A DNA stretch of 64,000 nt. Source: Cellulosimicrobium cellulans (GTDB lineage Bacteria > Actinomycetota > Actinomycetes > Actinomycetales > Cellulomonadaceae). The translations under genes and the position numbers were made by a program. Positions 56,714-64,000 of this stretch are shown in pieces. A model generated the notes under the pieces. That model did no database searches. It had not been told where the DNA came from and saw only the letters and a program-made list of their open reading frames with translations. The DNA lies in NCBI RefSeq assembly GCF_016907755.1, contig NZ_JAFBCN010000001.1:1550001-1614000 (forward strand), in the 5' to 3' direction. Within the stretch, counting starts at the first letter, position 1. The number at the start of each line of letters is the position of its first letter.

Positions 56714-59700
56714 GTGCGAATCAAGCTCACGCTGCACCGCCCCGACGCCAGCACGACCAACGTCGCCGTCACGGCGGACGCGACGGCCACGGTGCGCGAC
56801 GTCGCCGAGGCGCTGTTCGCGGGCGACCCCACCCGGTCGGGCACCGCCGTCCCGGACCGGCTCACGCTCCAGGTCGGCACCGCGCCGTCGGGGTCGGGGC
56901 AGGGGCGCGTGCTGTCCCCGACGAGCGACCTCACGGAGGCGGGGTTGCGGTCCGGGTCGACGGTCTCGATCGTGCGCGTGTCCGAGCAGTTCGACGCCCC
57001 TGGCCAGGACCGCGGCGCGGCCGTCGCCGTCCTGCGCGTGCTCGAGGGTCCCGACGCGGGGCGTGAGTTCCCGCTGCCCGTCGGGACGAGCTACCTCGGT
57101 CGCGACCGCAACATGGACATCCGGCTGAGCGACCCGCAGATCTCCAAGCGGCACGCCCGCCTCACGGTCGGCGAGACGATCGAGATCACCGACACGAACT
57201 CGGCGAACGGTCTCGTCATGGGCGGCCAGCGCATGATGCGCTCGACGCTCACGTCGTCGGACACGGTGACGATCGGCAGCACGGTCGTGTCCGTCGTCGC
57301 GCTGCACCGCACGACGAGCCTCGCGCCGACGAGCCCGGTCGTGGAGTTCAACCGGTCCCCGCGCGTCGTCGCCCGCTTCCCCGAGCGCAAGCTCAAGGCG
57401 CCCAAGCCGCCGCAGCCCCCGGAGCCGCAGCGCTTCCCCTACCTGGCGATGGTCGCGCCGTTGCTCATGGGCGCGATCCTGTACTCCGTCACGAAGAACG
57501 TCCTGTCGATCGTCTTCGTCGGGCTGAGCCCGATCCTCATGCTCGGCAACTACCTCGACCAGAAGGTGCAGGCCAAGCGCAAGCTCAAGGCGCAGCGCGA
57601 GCAGTTCGAGGCGGGGGTCGTCGCGATGCGCGAGACGATCGACCGCACGCACGCCGTCGAGCGCGCGGTGCGCCTCTCGGAGGCCCCGTCCGTGGGCGAC
57701 ACGGTCGACGCGGTCCGGCGGCTCGGCGGGCTCATGTGGACGCACCGCCCGGAGCACGACGCGTTCCTCTCCGTCCGCATCGGGCTCGGCGCCGCGCCGT
57801 CGCGCACCCAGCTCGAGCAGCCCGGCGAGAACAACACGCTGCCGGAGTACTGGAACGAGCTGGAGAAGCTGCACGCCCAGTGCGCGACGATCTCCGGCGT
57901 CCCGGTCGTCGCGCGCCTGCGCACGGACGGCGCGCTCGGCGTCGCCGGGGCGGGGGCCGCGGTCGACGCCGTCGCGCGCGGGATCCTCGTCCAGCTCGCC
58001 GGCCTGCACTCGCCGTCGGAGCTCGTGCTCGCAGCCATGACGTCGCAGCGCTCGCGCGCCGACTGGGAGTGGCTCGAGTGGCTGCCGCACACCGGGTCGC
58101 CGCACAGCCCGCTGGGCGGCGACCACCTGGCCGACAACCCGGGCGCCGCCCAGGCGCTGCTGTCGCAGCTCGAGGACCTGGTCGAGGCGCGCGGAGCCGA
58201 CCTCGACACGCACGCCGAGCTGCGCGGGCCGATCGACCCCGAGGAGGGCGAGGACACGCCCAAGCCGGTGCTGCCGACCGTCGTCGTGCTCGTCGAGGAC
58301 GACGCCCCGGTGGACCGCTCGCGCCTGACGCGCCTCGTGGAGCGCGGCGCGGACGCGGGCGTGCACGTCGTGTGGGTCGCGCCGTCGGTCGAGCAGCTCC
58401 CGGCGGCGTGCCGCACGTTCGTCCTCGTGGACACGGTCGACACCACGGGCGCGGGCGGCCCCGGTGCCACCGCGGGCGCGACGAGCGGCGAGGTCCGGGT
58501 GGGCCGGCTGTCGTTCCCGGTGGCGTGCGAGACGGTGGACCTCGCGACGGCCCACGAGGTGGCGCGCATCCTGGCCCCGGTGGTCGACGTCGGCGCGCCC
58601 GTCGACGACGACTCCGACCTCCCGCGCTCGGTCTCCTACCTCACGCTCGCCGGCACCGCGCTGGCCGAGGACCCGGGCCGCCTCATCGACGCGTGGCGCG
58701 AGAACGGCTCCCTGACGCCGCGGGACGGCTCGCCGCCCGTCCGGCGCAAGGTGCCGACGAACCTGCGCGGGCTGGTCGGGCACTCGGGCACCGAGCCGCT
58801 CTACCTGGACCTGCGCACGCAGGGCCCGCACGCGCTCGTGGGCGGGACGACCGGCGCGGGCAAGTCCGAGTTCCTCCAGTCGTGGGTGCTCGGCATGGCA
58901 GCCGCCCACAGCCCCGACCGCGTGACGTTCCTGTTCGTCGACTACAAGGGCGGCGCGGCGTTCGCGGACTGCGTCAACCTGCCGCACACCGTCGGCCTCG
59001 TCACGGACCTGTCGCCCCACCTCGTGCGCCGGGCGCTCACGTCGCTGCGGGCCGAGCTGCGCTACCGCGAGCACCTGCTCAACCGGAAGAAGGCCAAGGA
59101 CCTCGCGTCCCTGGAGCGGACCGGGGACCCCGACGCGCCGCCGAGCCTGCTCATCGTGGTCGACGAGTTCGCCGCCCTGGTCAACGAGGTCCCGGAGTTC
59201 GTCGACGGCGTCGTGGACGTCGCCCAGCGCGGCCGTTCGCTCGGCCTGCACCTCATCCTCGCGACGCAGCGCCCCGCGGGCGTCATCAAGGACAACCTGC
59301 GCGCGAACACGAACCTGCGCGTCGCGCTGCGCATGGCGGACGAGGACGACTCGACCGACATCCTCGGCATCCCGATGGCCGCGCACTTCGACCCGTCGAT
59401 CCCGGGCCGTGGCGCCGTGAAGACCGGCCCCGGCCGCATCACGCCGTTCCAGACCGGCTACGCGGGCGGCTGGACGACGGCGCAGCCCGAGCGGTCGCGC
59501 ATCGACATCCAGGAGATGGCGTTCGGCTCCGACATCCGCTGGGAGCTGCCGGAGCCCGAGGTCGAGGAGGTCACCGACCCGGGCCCCAACGACATCGCGC
59601 GCGTGGTGACGACGATCTCGCGGGCCGCGACGGAGGCCGCGGTCCCGATGCCGCGCAAGCCGTGGCTGGCCGAGCTCGCTCCGACGTACGACCTCGCGCG

Positions 59701-61198
59701 CCTGCCCAACCCCCGCACCGACACGATGCTGCTGCTCGGGGTGGAGGACGACCCGACGACCCAGGCGCAGCCCACCGTCTTCTACGAGCCCGACCGCGAC
59801 GGCAACATGGCGATCTACGGCACGGGCGGCTCGGGCAAGAGCGCGACGCTGCGGACGATCGCCGTCTCCGCCGCGATCACGGCGCGCGGCGGCCCCGTCC
59901 AGGTCTACGCGATCGACAGCGGTGCGAGCGGCCTGCGCATGCTCGAGGACCTGCCGCACGTCGGCGCGGTCATCACGGGCGACGACGAGGAGCGCGTCCA
60001 GCGCGTGCTGCGCACGCTGCGCGACCTCGTCGACGAGCGCTCCGCGCGCTACGCCTCGGTCCGCGCCGGTAGCCTCGACGAGTACCGGCGCCTCGCGAAC
60101 GCGCCCGACGAGCCGCGCATCCTGCTGCTGGTCGACGGGATCGGCGCGTTCCGCGAGTCCTACGAGTTCCGGCCCGCGCACGCGTTCCCCGTGTGGGGCG
60201 CGTTCACGGCGATCGCGACCGACGGCCGCCAGGTCGGCGTGCACGTCGTCGTCGCGGGCGACCGGGCGGCGTCGGTCCCGACGTCCCTCGGCTCGACGAT
60301 CCAGAAGCGGCTCGTGCTGCGCCTGGCGAGCGAGGACGACTACCTGACGCTCGGCGTCCCCAAGGACGTCCTGTCGCTCACGTCCCCGCCCGGGCGTGGC
60401 GTGCTCGACGAGAACGAGGTCCAGATCGCGGTCCTGGGCGGCGACCCGAACGTGGCGCTCCAGGCGCGCGAGCTGGGCAAGCTGCGCGACGCGATGACGC
60501 GCCTCGGCATCCAGCAGGCGCCCGGCGTCGAGCGGCTGCCCGACAGCTTCGCGCTGGACGCGCTGCCCGAGGTCACGGGGGGCCGGCCGACCATCGGCCT
60601 CGACGACCTCGACATCGCCCCGGTGGCGCTGCCCGCCCGGGGGACGTTCATGCTCTCGGGCCCGCCCGGGGGCGGTCGCACGACGGCGCTCGTCACCATC
60701 GCCCAGGCCGTGCGCCGGGCGCGCGCGGGCCGGGTCGTGTACCTCTCGCCGCGCCGCACGAGCATCTCGGCGCTCGACGCGTGGGACACGGCGGCGACGT
60801 CGCCCGAGGAGGTCGTGACGCTCCTGGAGTCGCTCACCCAGGCGCTCGACGGGGGCTCGCTGCGGCCCGGCGCGCTCACCGTGCTCGTCGAGTCGGTGAC
60901 GGAGTTCACGGGGACGCCGGCGGAGCAGCCGCTCGTCGCGTTCGTGCGGGCCGCCACGCGCGCGGAGCAGCTCGTCGTGGGCGAGGCCGAGTCGTCGACC
61001 TGGGGGCAGGCGTGGGCGATCGCGCAGCCGTTCAAGGCCGGTCGCAGCGGTCTGCTCCTCACGCCCGGCGACCTCGACGGCGACACCTTGCTCGGGACCG
61101 GTCTCGGCCGGATCCGGCGCGCGGACTTCCCGCCGGGACGCGGCTTCCTCGTCGTCTCCGGGAGGGCGCGCAAGCTGCACGTCGCGCTCCCGCGGTAG
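56714..61198 (+). CDS. EssC/EccC-like FtsK-SpoIIIE secretion ATPase
   Basis: The 1494-residue motor begins with a ubiquitin-like segment (residues 1-95, RIKLTLHRPDAST), an FHA domain (about 104-200: YLGRDRNMDIRLSD, ISKRHARL) and two transmembrane helices (about 240-285). Three tandem ATPase domains follow. Domain 1 is canonical: Walker A GTTGAGKS (711-718), Walker B LLIVVDEFA (Asp817-Glu818). Domain 2 has GTGGSGKS (1036-1043) but a Walker B LLLVDGIG without Glu. Domain 3 has GPPGGGRT (1316-1323), with Arg replacing the Walker Lys. Such motors drive WXG100 substrates through type VII systems. GTG start 123 bp after the FHA-HTH gene, so an internal promoter is possible. Confidence 0.92.
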   Translation: MRIKLTLHRPDASTTNVAVTADATATVRDVAEALFAGDPTRSGTAVPDRLTLQVGTAPSGSGQGRVLSPTSDLTEAGLRSGSTVSIVRVSEQFDAPGQDRGAAVAVLRVLEGPDAGREFPLPVGTSYLGRDRNMDIRLSDPQISKRHARLTVGETIEITDTNSANGLVMGGQRMMRSTLTSSDTVTIGSTVVSVVALHRTTSLAPTSPVVEFNRSPRVVARFPERKLKAPKPPQPPEPQRFPYLAMVAPLLMGAILYSVTKNVLSIVFVGLSPILMLGNYLDQKVQAKRKLKAQREQFEAGVVAMRETIDRTHAVERAVRLSEAPSVGDTVDAVRRLGGLMWTHRPEHDAFLSVRIGLGAAPSRTQLEQPGENNTLPEYWNELEKLHAQCATISGVPVVARLRTDGALGVAGAGAAVDAVARGILVQLAGLHSPSELVLAAMTSQRSRADWEWLEWLPHTGSPHSPLGGDHLADNPGAAQALLSQLEDLVEARGADLDTHAELRGPIDPEEGEDTPKPVLPTVVVLVEDDAPVDRSRLTRLVERGADAGVHVVWVAPSVEQLPAACRTFVLVDTVDTTGAGGPGATAGATSGEVRVGRLSFPVACETVDLATAHEVARILAPVVDVGAPVDDDSDLPRSVSYLTLAGTALAEDPGRLIDAWRENGSLTPRDGSPPVRRKVPTNLRGLVGHSGTEPLYLDLRTQGPHALVGGTTGAGKSEFLQSWVLGMAAAHSPDRVTFLFVDYKGGAAFADCVNLPHTVGLVTDLSPHLVRRALTSLRAELRYREHLLNRKKAKDLASLERTGDPDAPPSLLIVVDEFAALVNEVPEFVDGVVDVAQRGRSLGLHLILATQRPAGVIKDNLRANTNLRVALRMADEDDSTDILGIPMAAHFDPSIPGRGAVKTGPGRITPFQTGYAGGWTTAQPERSRIDIQEMAFGSDIRWELPEPEVEEVTDPGPNDIARVVTTISRAATEAAVPMPRKPWLAELAPTYDLARLPNPRTDTMLLLGVEDDPTTQAQPTVFYEPDRDGNMAIYGTGGSGKSATLRTIAVSAAITARGGPVQVYAIDSGASGLRMLEDLPHVGAVITGDDEERVQRVLRTLRDLVDERSARYASVRAGSLDEYRRLANAPDEPRILLLVDGIGAFRESYEFRPAHAFPVWGAFTAIATDGRQVGVHVVVAGDRAASVPTSLGSTIQKRLVLRLASEDDYLTLGVPKDVLSLTSPPGRGVLDENEVQIAVLGGDPNVALQARELGKLRDAMTRLGIQQAPGVERLPDSFALDALPEVTGGRPTIGLDDLDIAPVALPARGTFMLSGPPGGGRTTALVTIAQAVRRARAGRVVYLSPRRTSISALDAWDTAATSPEEVVTLLESLTQALDGGSLRPGALTVLVESVTEFTGTPAEQPLVAFVRAATRAEQLVVGEAESSTWGQAWAIAQPFKAGRSGLLLTPGDLDGDTLLGTGLGRIRRADFPPGRGFLVVSGRARKLHVALPR

Positions 61199-61222
61199 CG
61201 ACGTGACGCCCGCGGGGACCTC

Positions 61223-61240
61223 ATGGGGACACCTCCCCAT
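61223..61240. promoter_or_regulatory. palindromic operator candidate upstream of the WXG100 gene
   Basis: ATGGGGA-CACC-TCCCCAT is a perfect 7-bp inverted repeat with a 4-bp spacer, 94 bp before the WXG100 ATG and 24 bp after the ATPase stop. Its core TGGGGA-N4-TCCCCA is identical to the element before the giant surface protein. It indicates separate, co-regulated transcription of the WXG100 gene. Confidence 0.62.
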
Positions 61241-61333
61241 CGACGGGGCGCGCGGGCCGATGGTTGAGTAAGGCCATCGACAACGGGACGACGTCCACGC
61301 AGGGTGGGGGTCGAGACACAGAAGGAGAACACC

Positions 61334-61606
61334 ATGGCTGGTGGCATGTGGGGCGCGAACGTCGAGGAGCTGCGTGGGCTCGGTCAGACGCTGCAGCAGA
61401 AGGCGGACGAGATCCGCACGACCATGCAGAACCTGAACTCGCAGATCCAGAGCGTGCCGTGGGAGGGCCCCGACGCCCAGCAGTTCAAGGGCAGCGACTG
61501 GCCGGCCGCGCAGACGCAGCTCAACAACGTCGCGCAGACGCTGACGGACGCGGGCCAGAAGGCCACGCAGAACGCGCAGCAGCAGGAGCAGGCTTCGAAC
61601 AGCTGA
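61334..61606 (+). CDS. WXG100-family (EsxA-like) secreted protein
   Basis: The 90-residue helical-hairpin protein has the WxG turn as W43-E44-G45 (VPWEGPDAQQF) between two amphipathic helices, a typical type VII substrate. It has no tyrosine, so the C-terminal YxxxD/E export signal of mycobacterial ESX substrates is missing; the tail is Gln/Ala/Ser-rich instead. That is compatible with a homodimer as in Firmicutes-type systems. The ATG at 61334 has a strong SD (AAGGAG). Its own upstream region (136 bp) carries the locus palindrome, and a 17-bp hairpin follows. Confidence 0.93.
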   Translation: MAGGMWGANVEELRGLGQTLQQKADEIRTTMQNLNSQIQSVPWEGPDAQQFKGSDWPAAQTQLNNVAQTLTDAGQKATQNAQQQEQASNS

Positions 61607-61620
61607 TCCGCTGAGCTCCA

Positions 61621-61659
61621 CCGAGGGCGCGGGACCCGGGACGGGTCCCGCGCCCTCGG
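61621..61659 (+). terminator. strong hairpin terminator after the WXG100 gene
   Basis: A perfect 17-bp stem (CCGAGGGCGCGGGACCC and its complement, arms 61621-61637 and 61643-61659) with loop GGGAC begins 14 bp after the stop. It marks the end of the type VII-like locus. Confidence 0.8.
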
Positions 61660-61793
61660 CGTGTCCGGGGTCGGGCGTCGCCGTGGCCTGCCGGCGGCCC
61701 GGCCGGGGCGGTCGAGGCTCCGCCGGTCTGCGAGACTGCTGGCGCGCCCCGCGCCCCCGGAGCGCGACGAGAGCGACCGAGAGGACCTGACGC

Positions 61794-62267
61794 ATGACCG
61801 AGCTGCGCTACCCGAGCGACGACTTCCCCGCGCCGGTGGGGGTGCGGGTCGACGCGCCGGACCGCTGGGTCCCGCTGCCGCACGTCGCCCTGCCGCTCGC
61901 GCTGGGGCGCGAGGTGGAGGAGGGGGAGTTCAACCCGAACGTCATCGTGGTGGTCTCGCGCATCCGGGCCGAGCAGACGCTGGACGACGTGCACGCCGAG
62001 GTGCTGCGCAAGCTCAAGCCGCTGCCGCGGCTGCGCCAGCTCGACGGCGGCGACGTGGACGTGGACGGCCTGCCGGGGCGGTGGGTCGAGGCGTCCTTCA
62101 AGGGCGGCGGGGGAGCGGTGCTCGTGCAGTCGGTGCGGACCGTGGTCGTCCCGCGCGGTCCCGTGGCGGACCTCGTCCAGACGACGGGGACGTGCACGCT
62201 CCTCCAGCACCCGTGGGCCGCGGCGGAGATCCGTGCCGTCCAGGAGAGCCTCCGCCTCGACCGCTGA
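61794..62267 (+). CDS. small LpqN/Mog1-like protein of unknown function
   Basis: The 157-residue product has no signal peptide or membrane helix. The pattern (VRVDAPDRWVPLP, then EFNPNVIVVVSRI, then a helix, then GLPGRWVEASFKGGGGAVLVQSV and a final helix) resembles the Mog1/PsbP/LpqN-type alpha-beta fold, which in actinobacteria is often found near type VII genes. The match is by eye and weak. The ATG follows GAGAGGACC. It lies downstream of the WXG100 terminator, so it is transcribed separately but may still be functionally linked. Confidence 0.6.
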   Translation: MTELRYPSDDFPAPVGVRVDAPDRWVPLPHVALPLALGREVEEGEFNPNVIVVVSRIRAEQTLDDVHAEVLRKLKPLPRLRQLDGGDVDVDGLPGRWVEASFKGGGGAVLVQSVRTVVVPRGPVADLVQTTGTCTLLQHPWAAAEIRAVQESLRLDR

Positions 62268-62379
62268 GCCCCGGCGTTACATTCGCCCGGATCACAAGAC
62301 GAGGTATCCACCAGGCGAGACCGGTGAGACCCTGGTCATGGAGGAGAGGGCCCGAGTGAGGCGACCCTCACCCCAGTCG

Positions 62380-62385
62380 TACAAT
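62380..62385 (+). promoter_or_regulatory. -10 box candidate for the ferredoxin reductase gene
   Basis: TACAAT is an excellent -10 hexamer about 100 bp before the reductase GTG. A matching -35 is not obvious. The rest of the 219-bp gap contains no other gene or structure I can support. Confidence 0.5.
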
Positions 62386-62486
62386 CGAGAGGTCTCCTGC
62401 GGCCGGTACCCGAACCGGCCGACGCGGAACGGCCCGTCGGCCGCGCGGGAGAGACCCCCGTCCTCGACCGGAAGGCGCACCGTCCT

Positions 62487-63899
62487 GTGAGCAGCATCCG
62501 TCCACTGCGCGTCGCGATCGTCGGCGCTGGTCCCGCCGGGATCTACGCCGCGGACATCCTGTCCAAGACCGACCTCGACGTGAGCATCGACCTGTTCGAG
62601 CGTCTGCCCGCGCCGTTCGGCCTCGTGCGCTACGGCGTCGCGCCGGACCACCCCCGCATCAAGCAGATCATCGTGGCGCTCCACAAGGTGCTGAGCCGCG
62701 GCGACATCCGCCTGCTCGCGAACGTGGACTACGGCGTCGACCTCAAGCTGGACGACCTGCGCCAGTACTACGACGCGGTGATCTTCTCCACGGGGTCGAT
62801 CCGCGACGCGGCGCTGCCCGTCGAGGGCATCGACCTGCCGGGCTCGTACGGCGCGGCCGACTTCGTGTCCTGGTACGACGGCCACCCGGACGTCCCGCGC
62901 ACGTGGCCGCTCGAGGCCCAGCAGGTCGCGGTCCTCGGCGCGGGCAACGTCGCGCTCGACGTCGCGCGCGTGCTCGCCAAGCACGCGGACGACCTGCTGC
63001 CGACCGAGGTCCCGCAGAACGTCTACGAGATCCTCAAGTCCTCGCCGGTCACGGACGTGCACGTGTTCGCCCGCCGTGGGCCGGCGCAGGCCAAGTTCTC
63101 GCCGCTCGAGCTGCGCGAGCTGGGCCACGTCCCCGACGTCGACGTGATCGTCTACCCGGAGGACTTCGAGTTCGACGAGGGCTCGATGGCCGCGATCAGC
63201 TCGTCGAACCAGACCAAGCAGGTCGTCAAGACCCTCACGGACTGGACGCTCAAGGACCCGAGCGAGAACACGGCGTCGCGCCGCCTGCACCTGCACTTCC
63301 TCCACGCCCCGGCCGCGGTCCTCGGCGACGGCAAGGTCGAGGCGCTGCGGACCGAGAGGACCCAGCTCAACGGCGACGGCACCGTCTCCGGCACGGGCGA
63401 GTTCCACGAGTGGCCCGTGCAGGCCGTGTACCGCGCGGTCGGCTACTTCGGCTCGCCGCTGCCCGAGATCCCGTTCGACGAGCTCAAGGGCGTCATCCCG
63501 AACCGCGAGGGCCGGGTCATCGACATCGACGGCGAGCACATCCCCGGCGTGTACGCGACCGGCTGGATCAAGCGCGGCCCGGTGGGCCTCATCGGCCACA
63601 CCAAGTCGGACGCGTCCGAGACGATCCGCCACCTCGTCGAGGACGTCACCGGTGCGGGCGACGGCGGCGACGTCGCGGCGGCGGACCTGGCCGCAGGGCG
63701 CGTCGCGCCGCTCGGCGACCCCGAGGCGGTCGTGGACTTCCTCCGCGAGCGCGGCGTCGACCACGTCGAGTGGTCGGGCTGGGAGCTGCTCGACGCGTAC
63801 GAGCGTGCCCTCGGCGAGCCGCACGGGCGCGAGCGCATCAAGGTCGTGCCGCGCGAGGACATGATCCGCGTGGCCCGCGGCGAGACCCAGGTCGGCTGA
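62487..63899 (+). CDS. fprA: ferredoxin-NADP+ reductase, FprA/adrenodoxin-reductase type
   Basis: The 470-residue flavoprotein transfers electrons between NADPH and ferredoxin. It has the FAD motif VAIVGAGPAGIYAADIL, the family block PFGLVRYGVAPDHPRIK and the NADP motif VAVLGAGNVALDVARVL. HVFARRGPAQAKFSPLELREL and the C-terminal GWIKRGPVGLIGHTKSDA are also present. Length and motifs are those of mycobacterial FprA. GTG at 62487 has a GGAAGG SD about 11 nt upstream. The gene is monocistronic, between a TACAAT promoter box and a 19-bp terminator. Confidence 0.94.
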   Translation: MSSIRPLRVAIVGAGPAGIYAADILSKTDLDVSIDLFERLPAPFGLVRYGVAPDHPRIKQIIVALHKVLSRGDIRLLANVDYGVDLKLDDLRQYYDAVIFSTGSIRDAALPVEGIDLPGSYGAADFVSWYDGHPDVPRTWPLEAQQVAVLGAGNVALDVARVLAKHADDLLPTEVPQNVYEILKSSPVTDVHVFARRGPAQAKFSPLELRELGHVPDVDVIVYPEDFEFDEGSMAAISSSNQTKQVVKTLTDWTLKDPSENTASRRLHLHFLHAPAAVLGDGKVEALRTERTQLNGDGTVSGTGEFHEWPVQAVYRAVGYFGSPLPEIPFDELKGVIPNREGRVIDIDGEHIPGVYATGWIKRGPVGLIGHTKSDASETIRHLVEDVTGAGDGGDVAAADLAAGRVAPLGDPEAVVDFLRERGVDHVEWSGWELLDAYERALGEPHGRERIKVVPREDMIRVARGETQVG

Positions 63900-63926
63900 C
63901 CCCACGGCCTGCTAGGCCAGGGATCG

Positions 63927-63968
63927 CGACGACGGCGCCCCACCCCGGAGGGTGGGGCGCCGTCGTCG
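63927..63968 (+). terminator. very strong hairpin after fprA
   Basis: A perfect 19-bp inverted repeat (arms 63927-63945 and 63950-63968) with the loop CGGA lies 28 bp after the fprA stop. It is the longest perfect stem seen in the window and a near-certain terminator even without a U-tract. Confidence 0.82.
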
Positions 63969-64000
63969 TGCGCGGCAGGGACGACGACGGCCGCGACCGG

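Noticed and set aside
38943-61606. Interpretation as a mycobacterial ESX locus
   Set aside because: EccB, EccD, EccE, mycosin, EspG and PE/PPE genes are all missing, and the motor is a single EssC-like chain with an N-terminal FHA domain.
55751-61795. A 2014-codon open frame on the minus strand opposite the kinase and secretion ATPase genes
   Set aside because: Arg/Asp/His-rich nonsense sequence caused by high GC; the plus strand encodes recognisable domains throughout.

Overview
The window is chromosomal DNA of a very GC-rich actinobacterium. Evidence for this includes GTG starts, GTGA/ATGA stop-start overlaps, TAnnnT -10 boxes with leaderless starts, a complete menaquinone pathway and a 14-subunit complex I. 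The combination of a scattered men cluster, nuo operon, SipW/LAxTG surface genes and a WXG100/EssC-like locus suggests a Micrococcales member (Cellulosimicrobium/Cellulomonas/Promicromonospora-like). That placement is inference. I see no tRNA, rRNA, insertion sequence, prophage or CRISPR array.

Region 1 (1-15.9 kb) holds menaquinone biosynthesis interspersed with unrelated genes. Minus-strand menE-menA (menA is cut by the window edge), EamA exporter-menB and menF lie among plus-strand menC-menD and menG. Together these convert chorismate to menaquinone. Between them sit a DUF3048 lipoprotein, a MocR regulator divergent from the EamA exporter, a guanidinium-type SMR exporter with its TetR repressor, an HtrA-like membrane protease and a GNAT acetyltransferase. 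menE, menC and menF share a 12-bp promoter element directly before the start codon and look leaderless.

Region 2 (16.0-18.9 kb) is a compact five-gene surface module. Three small proteins have SipW-type signal sequences, followed by the SipW-like Ser/His signal peptidase and a protein ending in an LARTG sorting signal. It resembles a TasA/camelysin-type system in an actinobacterium.

Region 3 (19.1-38.6 kb) is a respiratory operon. A geranylgeranyl-reductase/MenJ-type flavoprotein is preceded by a perfect CRP/GlxR-type palindrome. It is followed by nuoA-N, almost all overlapping, and a long-chain polyprenyl diphosphate synthase. The operon therefore combines the quinone-reducing complex with the enzymes that make and saturate the menaquinone tail.

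Region 4 (38.8-61.7 kb) is the most interesting part: a type VII secretion-like locus. In order it encodes a 2022-residue membrane-anchored Ig-like/FnIII stalk protein, a MoxR ATPase, a DUF58 protein, a transglutaminase-like membrane protein that lacks catalytic Cys and Asp, an RDD-FHA protein, a PP2C phosphatase, a zinc ribbon-FHA protein, a Ser/Thr kinase, a small FHA-like/helix-turn-helix protein, an EssC/EccC-like three-ATPase translocase and a WXG100 protein. EccB, EccD, EccE and mycosin are absent. The same palindrome, TGGGGA-N4-TCCCCA, lies upstream of the first gene and of the last (WXG100) gene, suggesting one regulator controls both ends. Kinase, phosphatase and several FHA readers form a self-contained phospho-signalling set.

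Region 5 (61.8-64.0 kb) holds a LpqN/Mog1-like small protein and an FprA-type ferredoxin-NADP reductase ending in a very strong hairpin terminator.
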